Origin: Azospirillum oryzae
Lineage (GTDB): Bacteria > Pseudomonadota > Alphaproteobacteria > Azospirillales > Azospirillaceae
NCBI RefSeq assembly: GCF_900177515.1
Contig: NZ_FXAK01000009.1
Location: 248,001 to 312,000 of the forward strand
Direction: 5' to 3'
DNA: 64,000 nt
Within the stretch, counting starts at the first letter, position 1; every line of letters begins with the position of its first letter. A program made the position numbers and the translations under genes. The notes under the pieces were generated by a model. That model had not been told where the DNA came from. It was given only the letters and a program-made list of their open reading frames with translations, and made no database searches. Of the stretch, positions 17,601 through 24,769 are shown piece after piece.

Positions 17601-20561
17601 AAGCTCGACCGCGCCGCGCTGCCGGCGCCACGCTGGGAAACGGACGCGCAGGCCGCCCCCTCGACCCCGGTCGAGGAGCTGCTGGCCAGTTTGTGGCGGG
17701 ATGCGCTGAACGCCGAACGCGTCGGCGTCACCGACAATTTCTTCGAGATTGGCGGCGATTCCATCATCGCCCTGCAGATCGTCGCCCGCGCCCGCGCCGC
17801 CGGCCTGCGCATCACGCCCAAGCAGCTGCTGGAACGCCAGACCATCGCGGCCCTGGCCGTGGTGGCGGAGGAAGCGGCGCCGACCATGGCCGTCGCGGAG
17901 CCCCCCGCCGGCCCCTCGCCGCTGGCGCCGATCCAGTCCTGGTTCTTCGACCAGCCGATTCCCAACCGCAACCGCTGGAACCAGTCGGTCCTGCTCGCCG
18001 CGACGACGCCGGTTGACCCCGAACGGCTGGCGGCGGCGCTCGCCATGGTTGCAGGCCGGCATGCCGCCTTGCGCCTGCGCTTCTCCCAGGATCCGGATGG
18101 CTGCTGGACTCAGACCCATGCCGACGGGCCGGCCGCCATTCCGCTGGAGGAGGCGACGGCCGCCGACGATGCCGCCGTTTCGCGGCTGTGCGACGAGCTG
18201 CAAGGCGCCCTCGACCTCGCGCGGGGGCCGCTGATGCGGGCGCTGCTGATCCGCAAGCCCGACGGCGGGCAGCGGCTGTTCCTGGTCGCCCATCATCTGG
18301 TGGTGGACGGGGTTTCCTGGCGCATCCTGCTGGAAGAGCTGGCGGCGGCCCTGCAGGGTCCTTGCGTGCTGGACCGGCTGCCCGCCGCCGGTACGCCCTT
18401 CGCCCTGTGGACGCGGCGGCTGGCCGACGCGGTCCCCGATTTCCTCGCCCAACTGGACCATTGGCGTGCCGCGCTGGACACGCCACCCTTGCCGACCATC
18501 GGCCAGCTTTCGCTCAACACCCGGCACCATGCCATCACCCACAGCCTGCGGCTCGACCGCCAGGAGACCCACCGGCTGCTGACCGAGGCGCCGGCCGCCT
18601 ACCGCACCCGCATCGACACCCTTCTTCTCACCGCCGTCGCCCTTGCAGCCATCCGCCGCTTCGGGCGAGACGCCCTGACCGTCCATGTGGAAGGGCACGG
18701 GCGCGACGCCCTGTTCCCGGACATCGACATCGGCCGGACCGTCGGCTGGTTCACCAGCGTCTATCCCGTCCGCCTCGCGCCGCCCGCTTCCTTCGACGGC
18801 GCCATCCGCCACGTCAAGGAGGCGTTGCGCGCGGTGCCCGATGGCGGCGTCGGCTTCAACCTGCTGCGCCATCTGGGACCGCCGGAGGCCCGCGCCGCCC
18901 TGTCCGGTGCGCCGACGGCCATCTCCTTCAACTATCTGGGCCGGTTCGATGGCGCGGACGACGCGCCCTGGCGCCCGGCGCCGGAGGAGTGTGGCGCCGG
19001 CACCGATCCCGACGCCCCGCTGGGCGCGCTGATTTCCATCGACGGACAGGTGATGGCCGGCGAACTGGTCCTGCACGCCCGCGCCAGCCGCGCCCTCTTC
19101 CCCGATGGCATGATCGCCGGGCTGATGGAGGATGTCCGGGCAACGTTGGCGGAACTGATCGCCCACTGCGCCGGTGTCGAAACGGGACAAGCGACTCCAT
19201 CCGATTTCCCGCTCGTCACGCTGAGCCAGCCGCAGATCGATGCACTGCCGGTGCCGGCCCCCGCCATTGCCGACATCCTGCCGCTGACCCCCATGCAGGC
19301 GGCGATGCTGCATCACGGCCTCTCCAACCCGCGGTCCCAGGCCTACACCGTCCAGGTCTGGGCGGTCATCGACGGGCTGGACTTCGATCGGCTGGCGGCG
19401 GTGTGGCGCACGGTGATCGCCCGTCACGACGTGCTACGCGGCGCCCTGCTGCGCGACGGCGTCGACGAGCCGGTCATGGTCGTGCGCAAGACCGCGGAAC
19501 TGCCGTTCACCCTGCTCGACTGGCGCGGCGATCCCGAGTCCGACGCATCGTGGCAGCACCTGTGCGACGACGAGTACCGCCGCGGCTTCGATTTCGCCGA
19601 GGCGCCCTTGATGCGGGTCGTGCTGGCCCGCACCGGCCCTTCCACCCACCGTTTCCTGTGGACCTGGCACCATGCGCTGCTCGACGGCTGGAGCATGTCG
19701 CGCCTGCTGGGCGAGATTCTGCGGCTTTACGATGGTGAAACGGTGCCCCCACCGGAAGTGCAGGTCCGCGATCTGGTCGCCTGGACCCGGGAACGCAGCC
19801 GGGCACAGGATCGCGCCGCCGCGCATGCCCACTGGCAGGCGTGTCTCGCCGCCCTGCCGGCGCCCACCCGCCTGACCGCCATCCTGCCGCCTCCGGAGGA
19901 ACCCGAGCCGGACGGGGCAGAGGAGCGCATCATCGACGAGGCGGCGGTGCAGCAACTCCAGCGCTTCGCCAGCGCCCGGAAGGTGACGCTGAACACGCTG
20001 ATCCAGGCCGGCTGGCTGCGGCTTCTCGCCCGGTTGTGCGGACAGGGCACGGTCGCCTTCGGCGCCGTCATGTCCGGCCGGTCCGTCGAGATGCCGGGAA
20101 TCGACCAGGTGACCGGCCTGCTGGTGGGCGTCCTGCCGCTGGTCCATAAGGTAATCGAAGCCGGCACCCACGAAGATGACCGGGAGAGCGACTGGCTTCG
20201 CGGGCTGCTGGCCGCCAACATCACCGCGCGACAGCACGAGCATGCGCCGCCGCCTGCCCTTCAATGCTGGATCGACCCGGCCTCCGCCCCCTTCGACAGC
20301 ATCATGATTTTCGAGAATTATCCTGTCGACGACGCCCTGCGCCAGAGTGAACGCGCAACCCTGTCCTTCCGCGATGTCGGCAACCGCGGGCGGATGAGCT
20401 ATCCGCTGACCCTGGTGGTGGTCCCGCGCGACACGCTGGTCCTGCGACTGGAATATGCCGGCGCCCTGTTCCGCCCATGCGATGCAGCGGCATTGGTCGA
20501 CGGGTTGGTCCGCGAGGTGGGGAATTTGGCTCTTTCGGATTTGGCTCCGTGCCTGGACTGA
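14652..20561 (+). CDS. NRPS 3: C-A-T-E-C, ends in a condensation domain
   Basis: Synthetase of 1969 residues, 35 bp after NRPS 2. Order: C1 (HHIAADG at 181); A (P-loop near 645) with pocket D-G-E-G-S-G-G-V; T (GGDSI, Ser1037); epimerization domain (HHLVVDG at 1214, EGHGRD at 1347, then GRTVGWF); and C2 (HHALLDG at 1673) running to the stop. The pocket's two acidic residues suggest a basic side chain such as lysine, ornithine or a modified ornithine; I recall it only loosely, so treat this as tentative. The epimerase makes the residue D, and C2 is then expected to be a DCL domain. No adenylation, carrier or thioesterase domain follows, and the next genes are toxin-antitoxin. Either another synthetase elsewhere continues the chain or C2 releases it onto a nucleophile. 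The start ATG at 14652 has only a weak ribosome site. Confidence 0.92.
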   Translation: MADTLAPTLHDIALGFARLPTERRRAFLDALRTRGIAFSRLPVPRRDDPSAPAPASPAQRRLWTLHRLDPASAAYHMPGVFRLRGALDAAALETALNAVAERHDILRTVYREDGDGRLWTVTLPTRPFRLGRHDLSDRPGDAQSLAEQLAAAPFDLERAEPWRADLLRIAPDDHWLVVTLHHIAADGASIGLLMADVAAAYRAARQGRPHDLPRLPAQYADIAVWQAAWLDAGEAERQSAFWRDTLAGAPARLSLPGSEGDGRAEGGGECGEQTAVLSPELCDRLKGLAGGEGCTPFVLLLAAYALLLGRMSGQDDLIVGIPVAGRRQPEAERPIGCFVNTLPLRLRIMPSLPFRQWLGVVAQLVADAQDKQDLPLDAILEAGQPEQGAGPPVQVMFDHRPDPTIFGGLDGLEVEPLELPVRTAKFDLALAGSERPDGSVLVRLAHRSAVGPAARLLRRWQRLLAQVAADPDRSLRAFDARSEEEIRAVSSWSRDPGWTGAAHDPVPVLLARLAAERPDAPAVLFGDGVLSRGELDRCANRLANRLIALGAGPERRIGVCLPRSPELIVAFLAVLKSGAAFVPLDPGHPADRQHAIREAAGLSLLIAATPLDGVTTVSPQDAAGEPDHAPAVAIHPRSLAYVIHTSGSTGAPKGVAVEHGPLAMHCVATAAIYDMGPDSRELHFLSFTFDGAHERWMTALTAGGAILLRDDSLWTAEQTYDAIRRHRLTHAGFPPKYLQQLASWAEQQGGEPPPVQLYSFGGEAMPRAGLERLFRSLRPRHAINGYGPTETVVTPLVWKGDGGSLPDSPYVPIGRPVGDRSAHILDDDLNPLPISVTGELWIGGGGLARGYLGRPAATAERFIPDPFGGPGTRLYRTGDLARWREDGTVEFLGRRDHQVKLRGFRIELGEIEAHLAAEPGVREAVVIAQETGGVTRLVGYLVPAAGHRPDPAAVTAALAGRLPAHMVPARLMVLDAIPVTPTGKLDRAALPAPRWETDAQAAPSTPVEELLASLWRDALNAERVGVTDNFFEIGGDSIIALQIVARARAAGLRITPKQLLERQTIAALAVVAEEAAPTMAVAEPPAGPSPLAPIQSWFFDQPIPNRNRWNQSVLLAATTPVDPERLAAALAMVAGRHAALRLRFSQDPDGCWTQTHADGPAAIPLEEATAADDAAVSRLCDELQGALDLARGPLMRALLIRKPDGGQRLFLVAHHLVVDGVSWRILLEELAAALQGPCVLDRLPAAGTPFALWTRRLADAVPDFLAQLDHWRAALDTPPLPTIGQLSLNTRHHAITHSLRLDRQETHRLLTEAPAAYRTRIDTLLLTAVALAAIRRFGRDALTVHVEGHGRDALFPDIDIGRTVGWFTSVYPVRLAPPASFDGAIRHVKEALRAVPDGGVGFNLLRHLGPPEARAALSGAPTAISFNYLGRFDGADDAPWRPAPEECGAGTDPDAPLGALISIDGQVMAGELVLHARASRALFPDGMIAGLMEDVRATLAELIAHCAGVETGQATPSDFPLVTLSQPQIDALPVPAPAIADILPLTPMQAAMLHHGLSNPRSQAYTVQVWAVIDGLDFDRLAAVWRTVIARHDVLRGALLRDGVDEPVMVVRKTAELPFTLLDWRGDPESDASWQHLCDDEYRRGFDFAEAPLMRVVLARTGPSTHRFLWTWHHALLDGWSMSRLLGEILRLYDGETVPPPEVQVRDLVAWTRERSRAQDRAAAHAHWQACLAALPAPTRLTAILPPPEEPEPDGAEERIIDEAAVQQLQRFASARKVTLNTLIQAGWLRLLARLCGQGTVAFGAVMSGRSVEMPGIDQVTGLLVGVLPLVHKVIEAGTHEDDRESDWLRGLLAANITARQHEHAPPPALQCWIDPASAPFDSIMIFENYPVDDALRQSERATLSFRDVGNRGRMSYPLTLVVVPRDTLVLRLEYAGALFRPCDAAALVDGLVREVGNLALSDLAPCLD

Positions 20562-20624
20562 CGGCGGAGGAAGCCCGTTGGGCGGAGGCCAAATCCTGTG
20601 TGACGGCAAGCCATTGGTCTTGAC

Positions 20625-20644
20625 GTAATGACGGCCGTCATTAC
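20625..20644. promoter_or_regulatory. 20-bp perfect palindrome, candidate antitoxin operator
   Basis: GTAATGACGG and its exact reverse complement abut, giving a 20-bp palindrome 28 bp upstream of the AbrB-like antitoxin start. Type II antitoxins commonly repress their own operon by binding such a site. No rival function is evident. Confidence 0.6.
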
Positions 20645-20672
20645 ATGATGCGTTGATTGTGAGGAGGCATTC

Positions 20673-20897
20673 ATGCACACCACAAAGCTAACCAGGATCG
20701 GAAACTCCACGGGTCTCACGCTGCCGCGCGAGGTGCTGACGGCGGCTGGCCTTGACCGTGGCGATGAGGTGGCCGTCGAAGTACGCGACGGGCGAATCGA
20801 AATTTCCAAGGCTGACGATACGTACAACCATGCCATGGATGTTGGCCGACGCTTTGCCGCGCGCTACCGCCGCACCATGGGCATTCTGTCCAAGTAA
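20673..20897 (+). CDS. AbrB/MazE-type antitoxin partner of Fic/Doc
   Basis: Protein of 74 residues with a swapped-hairpin AbrB fold: LTRIGNSTGLTLPREVL at residues 5-21 is the canonical DNA-binding strand pattern, followed by a GDEVAVEV strand. It sits 6 bp upstream of the Fic/Doc gene and is preceded by a perfect palindrome. The C-terminal tail (about 50-74), which would neutralise the toxin, is rich in Arg and aromatic residues. Doc is classically paired with Phd; an AbrB-like partner is an alternative pairing seen in many genomes. The role is inferred from fold and context. Confidence 0.85.
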   Translation: MHTTKLTRIGNSTGLTLPREVLTAAGLDRGDEVAVEVRDGRIEISKADDTYNHAMDVGRRFAARYRRTMGILSK

Positions 20898-20903
20898 TCT
20901 CCC

Positions 20904-21332
20904 ATGGACGAACCCACCATCCAGGGCCGTCCTTACGTCAATCCGCCGCTCCAGGCGGTGCTCGACCTCCATGGCGAGCTTCTGGTTGAGCATGGCGGAG
21001 CACCCGGAATCCGCGACCTGGGAGCGCTGGAGGCATCGCTGGCACGGCCGTTCCAGCTCATGGCCTATGGTGACGGGCGGCTGACCATCTTCGACCTCGC
21101 CGCCGCGGTCTGCGCCAGCGTCTGCCGCAATCATCCCTTCGTGGACGGCAACAAGCGTGCGGCTTTCATCGCTCTCGGCCTTGTACTCGGTCTCAATGGG
21201 TTTGAACTGGATGCCTCGGAACGTGAGGCTGCCGACATCATTCTTGCGCTTGCCGCCGGTACGATGACCGAGGATTCGTTCCGCGACTGGGTGGCCGACC
21301 ATGCCTACGACATCGGAACTCCGGATTTTTAA
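20904..21332 (+). CDS. Fic/Doc-family toxin
   Basis: Protein of 142 residues with the Fic signature HPFVDGNKR at 77-85. Fic/Doc enzymes transfer AMP or phosphate from nucleotides to target proteins; Doc phosphorylates EF-Tu. The motif keeps the Gly-Asn of the anion hole like AMP-transferring Fic proteins but has Lys where those usually have Gly, as in Doc-like toxins, so the chemistry cannot be assigned from sequence. The short length and the absence of a regulatory inhibitory helix fit a toxin controlled by a separate antitoxin, here the AbrB-like protein encoded 6 bp upstream. Confidence 0.88.
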   Translation: MDEPTIQGRPYVNPPLQAVLDLHGELLVEHGGAPGIRDLGALEASLARPFQLMAYGDGRLTIFDLAAAVCASVCRNHPFVDGNKRAAFIALGLVLGLNGFELDASEREAADIILALAAGTMTEDSFRDWVADHAYDIGTPDF

Positions 21333-21447
21333 GCCACCGCCAATCCGAGGCGGCGGTAGGCAACGGCGTCTCGGCCCCTTCGGCGACTTCCGGGATGTAT
21401 TGGAAGCCCAGCCCGCTTCTCTTGCGGAACCCTCTGGACCGCGCTAA

Positions 21448-21475
21448 GTAATACCTAGCACCACGTTGGTATTAC
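21448..21475. promoter_or_regulatory. Inverted repeat upstream of vapBC
   Basis: GTAATACC (21448-21455) and GGTATTAC (21468-21475) form an 8-bp inverted repeat with a 12-bp spacer, 10 bp before the antitoxin start. This is the expected position for autorepression by the AbrB-like antitoxin. Confidence 0.6.
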
Positions 21476-21485
21476 CGAGGCAGCC

Positions 21486-21722
21486 ATGGCCACGACGCTC
21501 ACCACCAAGGGGCAAGTCACCATTCCCAAGCCCATCCGCGATCGTCTGGGCATCGGGCCCGGCAGTGCCGTGGAATTCGAGGTTGCGGAGGATGGGCGCG
21601 TCATTCTGAGACCGGCAGACCGGAAGCTTCCGGCAAGGAGCCGGTTCGAGCGCCTGCGGGGCCGCGCCACCGCGGGCCTGAGCACCGACCAGATCATGGC
21701 GTTGACGCGGGGCGAGGACTGA
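21486..21722 (+). CDS. vapB: VapB-like AbrB-family antitoxin
   Basis: Protein of 78 residues. The N-terminus TTLTTKGQVTIPKPIRD is the hallmark AbrB/SpoVT DNA-binding element, and the C-terminal 25 residues (SRFERLRGRATAGLS onward) look like the toxin-binding tail of VapB proteins. The gene lies 6 bp before a PIN-domain gene and carries an inverted repeat just upstream. It is expected to block the PIN ribonuclease and repress the operon. It is related in fold but not closely in sequence to the AbrB-like gene at 20673. Confidence 0.88.
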   Translation: MATTLTTKGQVTIPKPIRDRLGIGPGSAVEFEVAEDGRVILRPADRKLPARSRFERLRGRATAGLSTDQIMALTRGED

Positions 21723-21728
21723 CCGCCG

Positions 21729-22136
21729 ATGACCCTGGTCGACACCAATGTCCTGCTCGATCTGGTGACGAACGATCCGGTGTGGGCGGATTGGTCCATC
21801 CGGCAATTGGACAGTGCCGCCAGCAAGGGACCGTTGATCATCAACGACGTGATCTATGCCGAACTCTCGGTGGGCTTTGACCGGATCGAAGACCTCGACG
21901 AACTGCTGAACGAGGCCGGAATCGCCATGGACGAGCTCCCGCGTGAAGCCCTGTTCCTGGCCGGCAAGGCGTTTCGCCGCTATCGGACCGCGGGCGGCGC
22001 CCGTTCGGGCGTGCTGCCGGATTTCTTCATCGGCGCCCATGCCGCCGTGCTCGGGCTGCCGCTGCTGACCCGCGATGCCAAACGCTACCGTTCGTATTTC
22101 CCGTCCGTCGTTCTTATGGCACCGGAAGCGCAGTAG
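21729..22136 (+). CDS. vapC: VapC-like PIN-domain ribonuclease toxin
   Basis: PIN-domain protein of 135 residues. The conserved acidic residues for metal binding are visible: Asp5 in LVDTNVLLD, Glu45 in YAELSVGF, Asp98 in GVLPDFFIGAHA and Asp116 in LLTRDAKRY. VapC toxins cut tRNA or rRNA. It pairs with the AbrB-like antitoxin 6 bp upstream. Its 3' end overlaps the 3' end of the convergent GGDEF-EAL gene by 23 bp. Confidence 0.9.
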   Translation: MTLVDTNVLLDLVTNDPVWADWSIRQLDSAASKGPLIINDVIYAELSVGFDRIEDLDELLNEAGIAMDELPREALFLAGKAFRRYRTAGGARSGVLPDFFIGAHAAVLGLPLLTRDAKRYRSYFPSVVLMAPEAQ

Positions 22137-24735
22137 AGCCGGCGGCCGACAGCAGCGCCTCGGCATCGGCAACGGACAGCGGCCGGGCGAACAGGTAGCC
22201 CTGGGCGTAATCGCAGCCGACCCGGGTGACGACCTCCCGCTCCGTCTCGGTCTCGATCCCTTCGGCGACGACCTCCAGCCCGATGCGGTGGGCCAGTTCG
22301 ACGATGCCGCGCAGCAGCGATTCCTGCCTGGGGTCGGTGCCGAGCGCGCTGATGAAGCTCTTGTCGATCTTCAGCACGTCGAAGGGCAAGCGGCTGAGCT
22401 GCGACAGCGAGGAATAGCCGGTGCCGAAATCGTCCATGCACAGTGCCACCCCCAGCGCATGAAAGCGCTCCAGGATGGCGCGGGCCTGATCGTGGTCGGT
22501 AACGATCATGCTCTCCGTCACCTCGATCTTCAGCCCTTCGCTGCGGCCATCGGCCAGGAAGGCCAGCATGTCGTCGACATGGCGCTCGTCCAGCATCTGG
22601 CGTGCCGACAGGTTGACGTTGACGGTCAGGCCGGGCCCTCCCGACGTCCGGCGCCAGCGGGCGAGCTGATCCACCGCCCGTTCCAGCACATGGCGGCCGA
22701 GCGGCAGGATCTGGCCCGTCTCCTCGGCAATGGGGATGAACTGCGCCGGGCTGACGAAGCCGAGGTCGGGGTGGCGCCAGCGCACCAGGGCTTCGAAGCC
22801 GGCAAGCCGTCCGTCGGGCAGCGACAGGATGGGCTGGTAGACCAGGAAGATGTCGCCGGCCTCCAGCGCCGGGGTCAGATCGCGTTCCAGGCGGCTGCGG
22901 ATCAGGATCGCCTCGCGCAGGGAGGCGTCGAATAGCACGGTGCGCCCCTTGCCGTGCTCCTTGGCACGGTAGAGCGCGATGTCGGCGTCACGCAGCAGGC
23001 TGTCCGGATCGTCGCTGGTGCCGTCATCGACCGCCAGACCGATGCTGAGCCCGACCCGCAAGTCCATGCCGCCGGCAGAAAGCGGTCCCTGGAAGGAGGT
23101 TTCCAGCGCCTGGGCGCGGGCAATCGCCGCCTCGCGGCCGGCGGGGACCGTCACGACGAATTCGTCGCCGCCCAGCCGGGCAACGAACTCCCCCGGCTCC
23201 AGCAGGGCGGCGATCCGCTCCGCCGTCGCCACCAGCACGCGGTCGCCGACGGCATGGCCGAGGCTGTCGTTGACCAGCTTGAAGCCGTCGAGATCGAGGA
23301 ACAGCAGCGCCAGATCGCTCCGCTCGCCGTCCTTGGCCGCCTGCCGGTCGCGCAGCCAGCGGACCAGATACGCACGATTGGGCAGGCCGGTCAGGAAATC
23401 GTGGGTGGCCTGATGGACCAGCCGCGCCTCGTAGGATTTGCGGTCGCTGATGTCTGCGGCGGAACCGGCCAGCCGCACCACCCGCCCGTCCGGCCCCGCG
23501 GCGACGATGCCGTGCAGATGGAGCCAGCCGGTGCCGTGTTGCAGCACCCCGCCCTCCTCCCCGGCACTTGGCGGCAGGACGCGGAACTCCACATCGAAGC
23601 TGGCGCCGTCCGCCCCCTGTTCGCCCTGGCGGATCGCTGAAAGCACGGCGTGCCGGTCTTCGGAATGGACGTGAGCCAGCAAAGCGGCAAGGCCGGGTTC
23701 GCCGCCGGCGGCCGGGAGATGAAGCATCTGACGCAGCCGGGGCGACAGGAACAGCTCGCCGCTGTCCAGATCCCAGTCCCACAGGCCGTCGTTGGTGGCG
23801 GCGGCGGCCATGGCATAGCGGCGCTCGCTCTCGCCCAGCCGGCGGCTCTTCTCCTCGATGGCTGCAAACAGGCCGCGCAAGGCGACCCGGCTGTCCTCCA
23901 GGCTGCTGCCGAGCAGGCCGAGTTCGTCGCGGCGGAAACCGCCATTCGCCCTACCCCAGCCCTGGAACGGCCGGTCGAGGTCGCGGCGGGCCAGCCGGCG
24001 GGCATCCTCCACCAGACGGCCGAGCGGACCGACGATGCGGCTGCGGGTGAACCACACCGCTGCACCCGCCAGCCCCAGAACTAGCACGGCGATGACGCCG
24101 CCGCCGACCGCCATCAGCCGCTGGAGGGCTTCGATGTCGTCCAGCGTTGCGGCGGTCAGACGGGCGCGCTGCGCGCTCAGATGGCTGTTCAGCACCGCCA
24201 GCCCCTTCACCGCGTCGCGGCGACAGGCGTCGAAGGCCTCCGCAGGGATGGCCGCCGCCGGGTCCTCCATCTGCACCTGGATGGCGTCGAGGAAGGCGGC
24301 TATGGCGGCGATGGCCCGCGCCTCGCTCTCGCTGGGGGTGACGATATCGCGGTAGATCTCCAGATTGGCCCGCGACAGGGCGAGGGCGCGGTCAAGTGCC
24401 GCATGGTCGGCGGCGCCGTTCCCCGCCCCCTCGCGGTAACGGTCGATGACGCCGCCGAGGCCGAGATGCCCGCGCAGTTCCGACAGCGCGTCGGATTTGG
24501 TGGCGGCCTGCAGGTCGTAGTCGCGCCAGCCCTCTGCCACCGCGCCCATGCCCTGCATCAATTGCAGCCCCACTGCCAGCATCACGGCCAGACAGACGAC
24601 CAGTGCCGCCGCCAGAAGCAGCGCCGAGCGCGCGATGGTCAGGGTCCGGCGGCCCGAGCCGGTGACTGAACCGGCGGCGGCTTGGGATAACGTGCCGGCA
24701 GTGGTCCCGGTGTCCTCGCTGACGATGTCGCTCAC
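22114..24735 (-). CDS. Membrane GGDEF-EAL protein (c-di-GMP turnover)
   Basis: Protein of 873 residues with two N-terminal membrane segments (about 32-56 and 205-228) flanking a periplasmic sensor of roughly 150 residues, then HAMP, a PAS-like region (about 300-430), a GGDEF domain with intact GGDEF near 522 and an EAL domain with intact EAL near 648. It could make and degrade cyclic di-GMP; intact motifs on both sides leave the net direction open. I chose the GTG at 24735 because it has an AGAGGGAAGGG ribosome site; the longer open frame runs into the upstream chemoreceptor gene. It is the last gene of the bufA-bufB-bufC-doxX-chemoreceptor series, 34 bp after the chemoreceptor, and its sensor resembles that chemoreceptor's (both contain DALS-LRG-LG-GGVI motifs), suggesting a shared stimulus. 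Confidence 0.88.
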   Translation of the reverse strand: MSDIVSEDTGTTAGTLSQAAAGSVTGSGRRTLTIARSALLLAAALVVCLAVMLAVGLQLMQGMGAVAEGWRDYDLQAATKSDALSELRGHLGLGGVIDRYREGAGNGAADHAALDRALALSRANLEIYRDIVTPSESEARAIAAIAAFLDAIQVQMEDPAAAIPAEAFDACRRDAVKGLAVLNSHLSAQRARLTAATLDDIEALQRLMAVGGGVIAVLVLGLAGAAVWFTRSRIVGPLGRLVEDARRLARRDLDRPFQGWGRANGGFRRDELGLLGSSLEDSRVALRGLFAAIEEKSRRLGESERRYAMAAAATNDGLWDWDLDSGELFLSPRLRQMLHLPAAGGEPGLAALLAHVHSEDRHAVLSAIRQGEQGADGASFDVEFRVLPPSAGEEGGVLQHGTGWLHLHGIVAAGPDGRVVRLAGSAADISDRKSYEARLVHQATHDFLTGLPNRAYLVRWLRDRQAAKDGERSDLALLFLDLDGFKLVNDSLGHAVGDRVLVATAERIAALLEPGEFVARLGGDEFVVTVPAGREAAIARAQALETSFQGPLSAGGMDLRVGLSIGLAVDDGTSDDPDSLLRDADIALYRAKEHGKGRTVLFDASLREAILIRSRLERDLTPALEAGDIFLVYQPILSLPDGRLAGFEALVRWRHPDLGFVSPAQFIPIAEETGQILPLGRHVLERAVDQLARWRRTSGGPGLTVNVNLSARQMLDERHVDDMLAFLADGRSEGLKIEVTESMIVTDHDQARAILERFHALGVALCMDDFGTGYSSLSQLSRLPFDVLKIDKSFISALGTDPRQESLLRGIVELAHRIGLEVVAEGIETETEREVVTRVGCDYAQGYLFARPLSVADAEALLSAAGSTALPVP

Positions 24736-24769
24736 GCCGCCCTTCCCTCTTCCCCCAACCCGCTGGAAA

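Noticed and set aside
15966..19427. 1153-codon minus-strand open frame inside NRPS 3
   Set aside because: Antisense shadow of the A, T and E domains; repetitive low-complexity translation, no start context.
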